Below, piece after piece: positions 53,799 through 62,000 of a stretch of DNA of 62,000 nucleotides. The notes beneath the pieces were generated by a model, which was not told the origin of the DNA, ran no database searches, and saw nothing but the letters and a program-made list of their open reading frames with translations. The number at the start of each line of letters is the position of its first letter. Position 1 is the stretch's first letter. Source of the DNA: Mesostigma viride (taxonomy: Eukaryota; Streptophyta; Mesostigmatophyceae; Mesostigmatales; Mesostigmataceae); assembly GCA_009746045.1 (NCBI GenBank), contig RPFO01000072.1:3807778-3869777 (forward strand). The letters are read 5' to 3'. The translations under genes were made by a program, and so were the position numbers.

Positions 53799-56700
53799 TT
53801 AGACAGATAGACCGACTTGACAGTCAGCATTCATGAGCTTCCTCAGTACATTGTACTGGGCTGGGGCCTTGTGTGGCAGCTTTGTCAATGCATCAGCAGG
53901 GTTCTCCTCGCCAGGGATATGCTTCAAGTCAACCAAACTGGCCAACTCCTTCAGCAACAAATAATCCAGGTCCCGGCTCCTGGCCAGCTGCTTGTGAACA
54001 AACTGGACCATACCCATGCTGTCTGTTAGCAACAACGTCTCCATCTGCAAGGTCCAAGGGGTAACTGAAGCCAGCTCCAGCATTAACTCCTTTATGTACA
54101 GGCTGGACTGGATCCCCTCGCATATGGCCCTGCATTCTGCCACATCTGAACTGATACAGACCCTCTTCTGCAGTCTGCTGTACCAGCTGAACAAACTTGC
54201 CCTGCTCTGATAAAAAGCAAACAGAGCAGCAGATCTCCCCCTGACCTTGGTAACCTGGCGAGCATCCATGGAACTGTCAACAAAGATCTCCAAGGTGATA
54301 GGCTGGGTAAAGTCAATCCCAGACAAAATCAGATCAGGGGTACTCTCCACCAACCGGGCTATGACTCGAGGCTTCTCATCCTCAAGCACCTCATCAGGCA
54401 TTCTGCTATGGACCATCAAAGACGGACCACAGATGCTGGCAAACCAGGCCCACATGCCTCTCAACTCAGGTCCTGCAGCCTGGGTGATCTTCTCTGGCAA
54501 GGCCTTCACAATGGTCTGTTTATAATCTCCTCCAGCCTGAAGCCTGATACTCCACTCCCCGTCCCTCCTGAACAGGGTAGCCTGCATTCCACAGAACACT
54601 ACAGGCTTGTTGGGCTCCTGCCACAGCTCCTTGCCCAGTGAAAACTTGCCACTGATGACAGGAATAAACTTCTTCAGCCAGGTCGTGGGGGCTAGCAAAT
54701 GCAGATCATCTCCATGCAAACTAGCATACACTGGCAGACCCTCCCATTGGGCCAGCAGCAAACAGGGATCAACTGAAGACACTCTCAAGCCACACTCACT
54801 GATCAGAGCTTCCTGCAGCGTGAGTCTCCAGATGATTGGGCTCGACCTGAGTCCTTCCAGGCCCTTCAGAATAACCAGGAATTGTTGATGCAGCTCCAGC
54901 TTCCAGATGGCAGGCACCTCAACACAGTAAGGCTCATCCTGCTTCCACACCCTCCTGGCCACTTCTGGATCAGATTTTAAAAATGCCCTCTTGAAGTCCA
55001 GCAGCACTGATGACATAGCTGCTCCCCTGTTCAGCAACCCCACGTAGAGACATAGCAAAATTCTCCATGTGTCGTGTAGCATCCCTGGCGTGTATAGCTC
55101 CTCTCCTGGCAGACTCCCCGTGCCGTGATACTCATTCAGGACAGGCCTGACATGGGGCACTGATACCTCATCCACAACCTTCCTCTTCAGCACAAATCTC
55201 AAAGCAAGCTTCCTTGATGCTGGGGGACGTCTGTCTGTTGGTGCAGCACACTCAAACTGCAACCACTCCTCCAATGCCTTGGAGAAGGCGAGCTTCCAAG
55301 CCTCAAACAAAGTAGGCGAGCTCATCTCTTGGACCAGCTGGTCATATGTCAAAGGAGAGTGTGCAGCAAGGCTCCTGTGAGTTATGCCAATACTGCTGGG
55401 GTGCAACACAGCTGGAATCACCAAACTGGCCGCTGGGGGCACCTCCCCTTCATCCCATTTTACACCCTTGACCGGCTTGGCCCTGCACCTGACTGGAAAT
55501 GTTGTCCTGAAATTTTCTAGGGGAATCATCCCCCAGCCATCTCTTCTCAGAGCTGTAGCTCTGATAGAAATCCCAGGATTGCCCAGAAAATTCTGACCCA
55601 AAATCACAGGGCCATCATAGTCCTCTAGGACAAGGAAGGTCACATCCACACCCATGACAGGGGCAGTAACCTCTCCCAACACCCTTAGATGCGTCCTACC
55701 ACTGAAATCAGACACCCAGGGGCAACTTGGTTCTCCGACCAGCAGTTCTCCTGTATGCTGAGGTCCCATGACAGAAACCTGTGCATTGGTATCTATCTCC
55801 ATGGCAGCTACCTCAGGTTCATCCAACTGGACAAGCTTGGACACCTTAGGCTCCTTCTTGGCTCTTTGCAAAGCCTGTACAATATCTGATAGACGCACAC
55901 CCCTAGGCCTGGTGTCGGGCCGTTCCGGAGGTGCAGCCTGTCCGCCTGCTTGCCCAACCACCGTATGTGAAGGTACCCCAGGGGCCGGGCCAGGGTCACC
56001 CTGAGGGCTCGATACAGCTGTAGCACCCTGATCAGGAAGCTCCACGTCACCCCCGCCTTGTACACCAGCGGGCACCTGGAAGAGGTCTCCTTGATTACCT
56101 CCCCGGGGACGGATCTTTGACCAGGACAGACGGTGCACTGCTTGGGAGCCATCAATGGCCACCCAGCACTTATGGCCAGCGGCTTCTACTCGGGTCACCA
56201 CCCCATCATGCCAGCTGCCACGTTTCCCTGGAAAGCTTGGTTCCTTCCACACAACAACCTGTTGTCCAACGTTAGGTTCTAGGACACTCCAGCCCTTGTC
56301 TTTCTGCCTCAGCTTGAGGAACTTGGCCTCTAGCTTCTCCTTCCATGCCTGCTCAGCATCAGCTGGCAGCATCCTGGTATGCAGCATAAGAGGATTGATG
56401 GCAATGTCACCAAAGAACATGGGAGTCCTCAGGTTCAGCCTGTCCTCCACAGAACGTAGCCATGCAGATGTCACAATGGCAGATGACGTCCTTGGAATCC
56501 TCTCCACCAGCAGCACAGTCTTGATCTCTTGGATGGCTCTCTCCACCACCCCTTGCTGGCCGTGGCTCTCCCTGGGTGTAATCAGCAACTCTGGAAACTC
56601 TGGCAGGTTCTCACAGCACTCAAACTGAATGTCACACTGCAACAACTCCAACCCAGGGTACCTGCTCCTTGTCAACTTCAGAGCAGCAATCAATGTAGGC

Positions 56701-57293
56701 TTCTCCATGTCAGGCAGGATCTCTAGGGTCTTGTACTTGGTATATCTGTCCACTGCCACCAGCAGCTTCAAACCCCTGATTCTCTGAATATCTACCTGCA
56801 CATGGCCTGGCTGCAAAATAGGAGTCCTGGCATGAGACTGCTTGGGCTTTCTAGCAACTAGCCTGCACTTGCAAGCTTGAGCAACCTGTTGGCAGATGGA
56901 GTACAACTCACTTCCTCCCAGCCGTCTAGCAACTTGCAAAGACTGAGCTGCATGGCCAAACATGGTATGCAACCTTGAGGCAATGTCATACAAGAGAGAA
57001 AACCTTTTATTGTCATTATTAGCGCTCAAGGTATGTACAGATCCCTTATGTACAGGAGGCACCAGGGTCGTGCCTGTCAGACTGTCTCCAGCCCTATCCT
57101 CATCCTGACCATCCTGTGCCAGTCCTGCACGGTCAGAATGCTTCTGAGATCCACCTGGGTCCACATCACCAGGTCCTACCTCAGGCTCAGCACCGCCATG
57201 GCGGGCACGTTGGCGAGTAACCACTGCAGCTACAGCTGGCATACTCTCTGTGGTAACCAAGCTTGCCCCATCGTGCCCAATAGGCTCTTTCAC
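53799..57293 (-). CDS. pol: LTR retrotransposon pol: IN, PR-like, RT, RNase H
   Basis: A 1,164-residue open frame. Residues 105-145 hold an integrase zinc-finger-like H-x4-H and Cys region; 168, 221 and 251 supply the D, D, E core (HVQVDIQ, LLQCDIQ, VVERAIQEIK). At 501-571 comes a retropepsin-like segment, with DTNA in place of the usual DTGA and VILGQNFLG as the second half. RT follows, with catalytic Asp 766 (VLLDFKRAFLKSD) and the GDD pair at 861-863 (SLHGDDLHLL). RNase H has Asp 1006, Glu 1053, Asp 1091 and ends IPGEENPADALTKLP. Integrase before RT is the Ty1/copia order; a protease-like segment between them is odd. The frame begins without a true start and continues upstream to the gag stop once the palindrome is removed. 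Confidence 0.88.
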   Translation of the reverse strand: MKEPIGHDGASLVTTESMPAVAAVVTRQRARHGGAEPEVGPGDVDPGGSQKHSDRAGLAQDGQDEDRAGDSLTGTTLVPPVHKGSVHTLSANNDNKRFSLLYDIASRLHTMFGHAAQSLQVARRLGGSELYSICQQVAQACKCRLVARKPKQSHARTPILQPGHVQVDIQRIRGLKLLVAVDRYTKYKTLEILPDMEKPTLIAALKLTRSRYPGLELLQCDIQFECCENLPEFPELLITPRESHGQQGVVERAIQEIKTVLLVERIPRTSSAIVTSAWLRSVEDRLNLRTPMFFGDIAINPLMLHTRMLPADAEQAWKEKLEAKFLKLRQKDKGWSVLEPNVGQQVVVWKEPSFPGKRGSWHDGVVTRVEAAGHKCWVAIDGSQAVHRLSWSKIRPRGGNQGDLFQVPAGVQGGGDVELPDQGATAVSSPQGDPGPAPGVPSHTVVGQAGGQAAPPERPDTRPRGVRLSDIVQALQRAKKEPKVSKLVQLDEPEVAAMEIDTNAQVSVMGPQHTGELLVGEPSCPWVSDFSGRTHLRVLGEVTAPVMGVDVTFLVLEDYDGPVILGQNFLGNPGISIRATALRRDGWGMIPLENFRTTFPVRCRAKPVKGVKWDEGEVPPAASLVIPAVLHPSSIGITHRSLAAHSPLTYDQLVQEMSSPTLFEAWKLAFSKALEEWLQFECAAPTDRRPPASRKLALRFVLKRKVVDEVSVPHVRPVLNEYHGTGSLPGEELYTPGMLHDTWRILLCLYVGLLNRGAAMSSVLLDFKRAFLKSDPEVARRVWKQDEPYCVEVPAIWKLELHQQFLVILKGLEGLRSSPIIWRLTLQEALISECGLRVSSVDPCLLLAQWEGLPVYASLHGDDLHLLAPTTWLKKFIPVISGKFSLGKELWQEPNKPVVFCGMQATLFRRDGEWSIRLQAGGDYKQTIVKALPEKITQAAGPELRGMWAWFASICGPSLMVHSRMPDEVLEDEKPRVIARLVESTPDLILSGIDFTQPITLEIFVDSSMDARQVTKVRGRSAALFAFYQSRASLFSWYSRLQKRVCISSDVAECRAICEGIQSSLYIKELMLELASVTPWTLQMETLLLTDSMGMVQFVHKQLARSRDLDYLLLKELASLVDLKHIPGEENPADALTKLPHKAPAQYNVLRKLMNADCQVGLSV

Positions 57294-57309
57294 TAGAGCA
57301 TGGGGCTGC

Positions 57310-57515
57310 AGTTAGGTTAATATTGTGCGGAAACCTTTTTGCCACTTGGGCTACTCAGGTTCCGCACAATATTACCGGCGATAACCACTCGCCGGACACT
57401 CAAGTTCACGACGTCGTGAACTTGAGTGTCCGGCGAGTGGTTATCGCCGGTAATATTGTGCGGAACCTGAGTAGCCCAAGTGGCAAAAAGGTTTCCGCAC
57501 AATATTAACCTAACT
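57310..57515. repeat. 206-bp perfect palindrome, copy P1
   Basis: Arms of 103 bp with no spacer, from AGTTAGGTTAATATTGTGCG to the centre at GAC/GTC. Each arm contains its own smaller inverted repeat of AATATTGTGCGGAA. Confidence 0.95.
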
Positions 57516-57751
57516 AAAACCTAGCCTCTTGGGGCGAGGACGAATCACTAGGCTCGGAACACCCGTATGCATGAATATGATCGAATATAAGCATCTCGTT
57601 GGTGCAAATATCGATATGAATATGATCGAATATGAGCATCTCCTTGGTGCGCATATGATTAGCGCCGGGTGCCAAATCGGAACGAATTATTCCCCCAAAT
57701 AATCCGCTTCCGAGTGGATTCGAACCTGCGCCCCGCAAGGATCCAGGTCTT

Positions 57752-57957
57752 AGTTAGGTTAATATTGTGCGGAAACCTTTTTGCCACTTGGGCTACTCAG
57801 GTTCCGCACAATATTACCGGCGATAACCACTCGCCGGACACTCAAGTTCACGACGTCGTGAACTTGAGTGTCCGGCGAGTGGTTATCGCCGGTAATATTG
57901 TGCGGAACCTGAGTAGCCCAAGTGGCAAAAAGGTTTCCGCACAATATTAACCTAACT
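57752..57957. repeat. 206-bp perfect palindrome, copy P2
   Basis: Same sequence as P1 and P3; its centre is the centre of the composite. Confidence 0.95.
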
Positions 57958-58193
57958 AAGACCTGGATCCTTGCGGGGCGCAGGTTCGAATCCACTCGGA
58001 AGCGGATTATTTGGGGGAATAATTCGTTCCGATTTGGCACCCGGCTCTAATCATATGCGCACCAAGGAGATGCTCATATTCGATCATATTCATATCGATA
58101 TTTGCACCAACGAGATGCTTATATTCGATCATATTCATGCATACGGGTGTTCCGAGCCTAGTGATTCGTCCTCGCCCCAAGAGGCTAGGTTTT

Positions 58194-58399
58194 AGTTAGG
58201 TTAATATTGTGCGGAAACCTTTTTGCCACTTGGGCTACTCAGGTTCCGCACAATATTACCGGCGATAACCACTCGCCGGACACTCAAGTTCACGACGTCG
58301 TGAACTTGAGTGTCCGGCGAGTGGTTATCGCCGGTAATATTGTGCGGAACCTGAGTAGCCCAAGTGGCAAAAAGGTTTCCGCACAATATTAACCTAACT
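58194..58399. repeat. 206-bp perfect palindrome, copy P3
   Basis: Same sequence as P1; ends CCTAACT immediately before the right GCTGC. Confidence 0.95.
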
Positions 58400-58484
58400 G
58401 CTGCCCCTCACTGCTGTCACTAGCAGCTTCATTACACACCCCTGGGGGCACCCTCCAGGGTTCAGGGATGTGTGCAGGCTCAAG

Positions 58485-58745
58485 TCAATGATCAGCAGCC
58501 TTGCCCTTGCCCTTGTCCTGGGATGGACCAGCCTTGTCCTTGCTGCCACCCTGAGCTGGCTTGCTCTGACCTTCCTGCCTCAGGTACGAGGGACACTCAT
58601 TCCTGAAGTGACCCTTCCCCTGGCAGAAATAACATTCCACCTGACTGATGTCCCGTGAGGTCCCACTGCTGGTCTGAGGTTTCCCCAGATCTGTGGTTTG
58701 TGGGCGGGGTTCGATTCCCTGGTGCCGTCTTAAGGCGGAGTTTCA
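58485..58745 (-). pseudogene. gag: gag C-terminus with CCHC zinc knuckle
   Basis: The minus frame contains CYFCQGKGHFRNEC (58,593-58,634), an exact C-x2-C-x4-H-x4-C nucleocapsid knuckle. A Gln/Lys/Gly-rich tail follows and ends GKGKAADH at a TGA (58,487-58,485). The next codons stay in the same frame as pol. An in-frame stop lies near 58,748, and upstream is the 420-bp inverted repeat, so the gag core is missing. Known gag knuckles package element RNA. Confidence 0.8.
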
Positions 58746-59091
58746 CGGACTGGCTGACCCATCCACCATGCTGGTGAGGTGGCGACAGGTCCCCTGATTT
58801 TCCACGGTTGGAACGAGTATGGGAGCTTGTGTTTTGCATGTGCTTCGCGTAGATGTTGTGTCTGGTTCGATAAGGGGCAGCAGACCGGCGCCGACTCCCG
58901 TCTGGGGGTCAGCAATGTTTTCTGATGAGCTGTTGTGGGTGATCTGTGGGGTTTCGCCTAAGGTCCTGAAGGTTGTACATACTTCTCAAGTTCTTAGCTG
59001 AACACCTATGGGCTGCCACAGTTGGCCAACCTCTTGTACATGGGTAACACAACGAGCCTCCCGTGAAGGGATAGGGACTCATTGTAATTTG
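58672..59091 (-). repeat. 420-bp inverted repeat, arm 2
   Basis: Inverted counterpart of 53,223-53,642. It occupies the place where leader and gag N-terminal coding should be. Confidence 0.9.
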
Positions 59092-59788
59092 AGTTAAACG
59101 TTCTTAGCACACGCAATGTGAAGGATATGGTTGCAATGCAGCAATGTGTGATATGGTTGGAAACGGAGCTTTGTTAAAATCGGATAATGTTTACAGCGCT
59201 CGCACGCTTGAGGCTTGTACACGCGTTTGCCAAGTCAAGGCACAACACGTGAGGCGGGCTCGCAAGAGATGCCCATTTGGCACTGGCCTATTGTTTATAT
59301 ACTTGTGCACTGTGCTTGCTAGTCCTGAGCAGCCTAGGAGGCCTGCTCAGTAATAACACCCCCGGTACAGTATTCACTACCTGTACAGCGCCCAACTCCT
59401 ATACAGTAGGTCTGCCATACAGGCACAGTGACCACAGAGCACAGTCCACAGTGACTATTGCATCTGCACCTAGAAGTCCAGGACTAAGCCTGCGGTACCA
59501 ACAGACCACAGGTTAAGGTTCCTATTTCCTGCGTACGACGTATTAATCCAATACCGTCGTAGGTACAGCACCTAATTCCTGTCAGCCCAGGAATTACTGT
59601 CGACCCCATATGTCGTCGGCAAATATTCACGTCCGACTTAGAAGAACAGCCGGCTCGCGCTCGCGCGCGACCGGGAAGTCGGAACGCCATAACTTTCTTG
59701 ATACTTGTCGGAATGAACTCGTTCCGGTGCCGCTGGAATCGCAGAGATATGCCGAATCAGGATCACGCCAATGCGCTTGGCGTTAACT
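59092..59788 (-). repeat. LTR (5' LTR of minus-strand element)
   Basis: Identical to 52,354-53,050 at an offset of 6,738 bp; followed on the plus strand by the GTGCC target duplication. Confidence 0.93.
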
Positions 59789-59842
59789 GTGCCCCCTTCC
59801 CCTTCGGTCGCCTCGGCGTCTACGGTTCCCTCTGGTGGCCGG

Positions 59843-60323
59843 GCCCACTTCAAATGTTCCGCCGTCCAAGCCAAGTGTGTGACACTTTTTCGCTATTTTC
59901 GCAAAAAAAAAATAAAATTTCGCACGAGTTCGCGTGATTTTCGCGTGATTTTCGCAAAATTTTCACACATTTTCGCACGATTTCGCACGATTTCGCACAA
60001 TTTTGCATGATTTCGCACAATTTCGCATGGATTTCAACCAAGGGTCGTTTTGGGGAGTGACGTTTGACAAAATTTCGCATGAATTCACACACGTTGTGCA
60101 CATCAAAATTTTTTACCGTCGACATTTTTCACATGAAATTTCGCACAATTTCAGCAAATTTCGCACAAATTCGCACGATTTCAGCAAATTTCACACGATT
60201 TCAGCAAATTTCGCACAATTTCGCACGATTTCGCACGACGAATCACTCTGCAGAGTGACGATCGTCGAAAAAGTCAAAAAAACGACCAAAAGTGTCACAC
60301 TTTTCGGAACATTTGAAGTGGGC
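59843..60323. mobile_element. 481-bp MITE, copy 2
   Basis: Same family as 51,248-51,748, shorter by small deletions in the TTTCGCAC-rich interior. CCGG flanks it (59,839-59,842 and 60,324-60,327). It interrupts the Pro/Ser/Ala-rich part of the large ORF. Confidence 0.88.
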
Positions 60324-61792
60324 CCGGCCTGGTGCTGCAGCTCCTACGCCTTCGGCTGACCGCTGCGCCTGCTACTGACGTACCTGCGCCTCGGCGCGAG
60401 TCCGCCGTCCCAGTGGCAGCGCCCGCCGCCGCCGCGTCCGAGCCGCCCACCACGTCAGCGCCGCCCTCGCGGGGTTTCTTCAGCGACCCGGGCGGTCTTC
60501 CCAGGCTTTGGGAGGGCGGTCCCCCGCAGAGGATCCCGGTGCCTGACTGGAGCTTGGACGGTAACCAGTCGTATGCCGGATTGCCTGCCCCCACGGGTCC
60601 TATTTTCAACATGTGGCCTGGTGGTGCTCCACCCCCAGAGACCGGCGCGCCAGTTGCGGAGGCGGGTCCGTCGCGACCCCCTGCGGCATCGGGTCCGACG
60701 CGGCCCCCTGTTGTACCGGCGTCTTCCGCGCCTGTGCCGGTTCCTACCCCTTCGTCGGCCCCTGCCCCTTCGGCCCCGCGGTCTTTGGCTGCGGTCGTTC
60801 GGTCCAGTGGCTCTGACCCGCGCGCCACCCGCGCTGCCGATTCCCTTCGGGAGTTGTCAGAGGGCGATCGGGATCGGGCCCCTTCTGTGGTGCATGCGAC
60901 TCCGGAGTCGCGCGACACGCCTGTCTTCGGGTATGGTATGTCTGCGCTCGCTTGCCGCCAGTGTGACCTGCCGCGCGCCTCCGCCGAGCTGGCCATTTCG
61001 CCCATGTCCTACGGGTTCTCCCAGGTGTGTCGGGCGCCGCGGGACCGTAACCTACCAGTTGAGACTGATCGGCCTCCTTTCGACATGGTTATTTTGGCTG
61101 ATCCGGTGTTCCAGGGTGAGATCCTGGTTCGGCGCGTCCTGTACCGCTGGGCGCGGCGCCACAATGACTTGGACACCTACGGCGGGTTCCAGTGGGCTTA
61201 CCCTCCGCCTCTGGGCATTATGGCCTCAGATGCTCTTACGGTAGATTTTCCTGCGGTACCGGGTGCCACGTACAGCACCGTCCTTCAGCCCATCCTAGAG
61301 TGGGATGCCCGTCGTCCAGCGCCCATCCCGGGCCAGGGTTTGGACTCTCGGGGTCATCCTCCTCCCCGGGCTAGCGACTACCTCGAGACGTTCGGGTCGC
61401 GACAGTGTGCCCGCCGGTGGCGCTCCCGCGAGATTCGGCATATCCGGTTGTGGCCGTCCAACGTGGAGCCCCTGGTAGATCTGTTTTTCCCGACGGGTAT
61501 GCGCCCTCGGATCCGGTATCATTGCCTGCTCCTCCGGGCTCTCTGCCTGATCGCGGTAGAGCCTTTCCTACGCCTCTTTGCCTGCGGTTTCCTGGATTGG
61601 GCCCGGGGCCAGGTCGTTCTTACACAGCATAGGTACTACTGGGCCTTCCTGGGCCTTTTCCCTGACGGCGTGTGGGCCGATGTTTTCCTCACTGTAGATA
61701 GGCACGACAATGCTGAGGATGTGTCTCACTACCAGGCTTACCTGGATGTCCTGCTGGCCTCCCGTGGCACCTACCAGACGGATGGCCATTAG

Positions 61793-62000
61793 ATAGAGCT
61801 AGGGCCTTAGGCCCGACCTGAGGGTGTTGTCCCTCCGGTATGTAGAGTCGCCCTCATGTTCTGGCCAGTTGACTGGTCGTTCTTGGTCCTTGGTGCTGAT
61901 GGGTTTACTCTGTGTGTCCTGCCCAGTGCCGTTTCCCCCCGGCAAGGACTTTGTTCCAGGCAGTTAGGGGAACCTACCACCAGGCTTGGTGCTGGCTAAC
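61793..62000. other. Downstream region, window end
   Basis: No coding sequence. 61,915-61,980 (CCCCGGCAAGGAC, CCAGGCAGTTAGGGGAACC) resembles 22,998-23,060. It could be the start of the gypsy 3' LTR, but the window ends before this can be tested. Confidence 0.4.

Larger units (their letters stand above)
57310..58399. mobile_element. 1,090-bp palindromic composite element
   Basis: Flanked by GCTGC at 57,305-57,309 and 58,400-58,404. Structure P-S-P-S'-P: P is a 206-bp perfect palindrome (57,310-57,515; 57,752-57,957; 58,194-58,399) and S/S' are 236-bp inverted copies with one difference noticed. The whole is a palindrome centred at 57,854/57,855. Removing it plus one GCTGC (1,095 bp, a multiple of 3) restores the frame between gag and pol. 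It fits a foldback-type transposon; no coding sequence is credible inside. Confidence 0.88.
52354..59788 (-). mobile_element. 7.4-kb LTR retrotransposon with identical LTRs
   Basis: Two 697-bp LTRs (52,354-53,050 and 59,092-59,788) look identical base for base. The 5-bp repeat GTGCC flanks the element (52,349-52,353 and 59,789-59,793). Coding runs on the minus strand, so the right LTR is the 5' LTR. A polypurine tract next to the left LTR (plus-strand CCAATCCTTTCTTTTCTT, 53,051-53,068) confirms this. LTR termini are AGTTAA and TTAACT, not the usual TG and CA. It inserted into the large ORF following gypsy pol. Confidence 0.93.
51049..61792 (+). pseudogene. Large unrecognised ORF after gypsy pol, split three times
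   Basis: ATG at 51,049, 77 bp after the pol stop, opens MSEPTPPAESPLPSLPLPDP. The frame passes through 51,049-51,247, 51,753-52,353, 59,794-59,842 and, after one frame shift near 60,360, 60,328-61,792 to a stop. Removing MITE 1 with one CCGG, and the LTR element with one GTGCC, keeps the frame. Total is about 770 codons. Visible features: a Pro/Ser/Ala-rich middle, a short helix MQAQIQSLTAAFGAFMAAQA, and a C-terminal region rich in aromatic residues and Arg (ILVRRVLYRWARRHNDLDTY; HIRLWPSNVEPLVDLFFPTG; LLLRALCLIAVEPFLRLFAC; HRYYWAFLGLFPDGVWADVF). No zinc knuckle. It could be a displaced gag-like or extra ORF of the gypsy element. Confidence 0.6.

Noticed and set aside
57370-57381. Rolling-circle origin nonanucleotide (AATATTAC) in the palindrome
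   Set aside because: The first base differs from TAATATTAC and no Rep-like gene or iterons accompany it; a match in AT-rich sequence is expected by chance.
57317-58392. Identical 61-93-residue frames on both strands
   Set aside because: The sequence is a palindrome, so each strand gives the same peptide; no domain or start context.

Overview
This window reads as nuclear DNA of a eukaryote, most likely a green-lineage organism. GT-AG introns, LINEs, a chromodomain Ty3/gypsy element, CACTA-type and Mutator-type DNA transposons and very long microsatellites argue against bacterial, organellar or viral DNA. The repeat content recalls charophyte algae such as Chara, but I cannot verify that. I found no intact conserved host gene. 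Almost everything is transposable elements inserted into one another, plus tandem repeats.

Left flank (1-14 kb): decayed minus-strand coding pieces with a MYND-type zinc finger (0.5-1.9 kb); a purine tract and a 29-bp minisatellite split by a 1.72-kb terminal-inverted-repeat element (4,563-6,283); a small intron-containing gene (8.0-9.0 kb); and an RTE-like LINE ('LINE A', 9.5-13.4 kb) split by a 1.72-kb element flanked by TTAA.

Nest (14-45 kb): a second RTE-like LINE ('LINE B') is cut in two. Its 5' part lies at 43.9-44.8 kb and its 3' part at 14.1-15.0 kb, both on the minus strand. Between them sits a 28.9-kb CACTA-type element (14,997-43,940) with 49-bp perfect terminal inverted repeats. 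Inside its left end is a full-length L1-type LINE (15,046-28,932, 15-bp target duplication). Inside that LINE is an 8.8-kb Mutator-like element (19,906-28,680, ~210-bp TIRs, 10-bp target duplication). The Mutator-like element carries satellite arrays, exon-like fragments and short retroelements. The rest of the CACTA element carries an unrecognised multi-exon gene (29.4-31.4 kb), LINE A pieces, an L1-ORF1-like gene split by a TTAA element (34.9-37.3 kb), a 730-bp ATCC array and several tandem repeats.

Right flank (45-62 kb): a Ty3/gypsy chromovirus-type pol (46.4-51.0 kb) is followed on the same strand by a large unrecognised ORF (51.05-61.8 kb). That ORF is cut by two ~0.5-kb MITEs and by a 7.4-kb LTR retrotransposon with apparently identical LTRs (52,354-59,788). 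The LTR element encodes IN, a retropepsin-like segment, RT and RNase H on the minus strand, and contains a 1,090-bp almost perfect palindrome built from three copies of a 206-bp perfect palindrome.

The strongest results are insertion boundaries. In several cases, removing one element plus one copy of its target duplication rejoins an interrupted reading frame.
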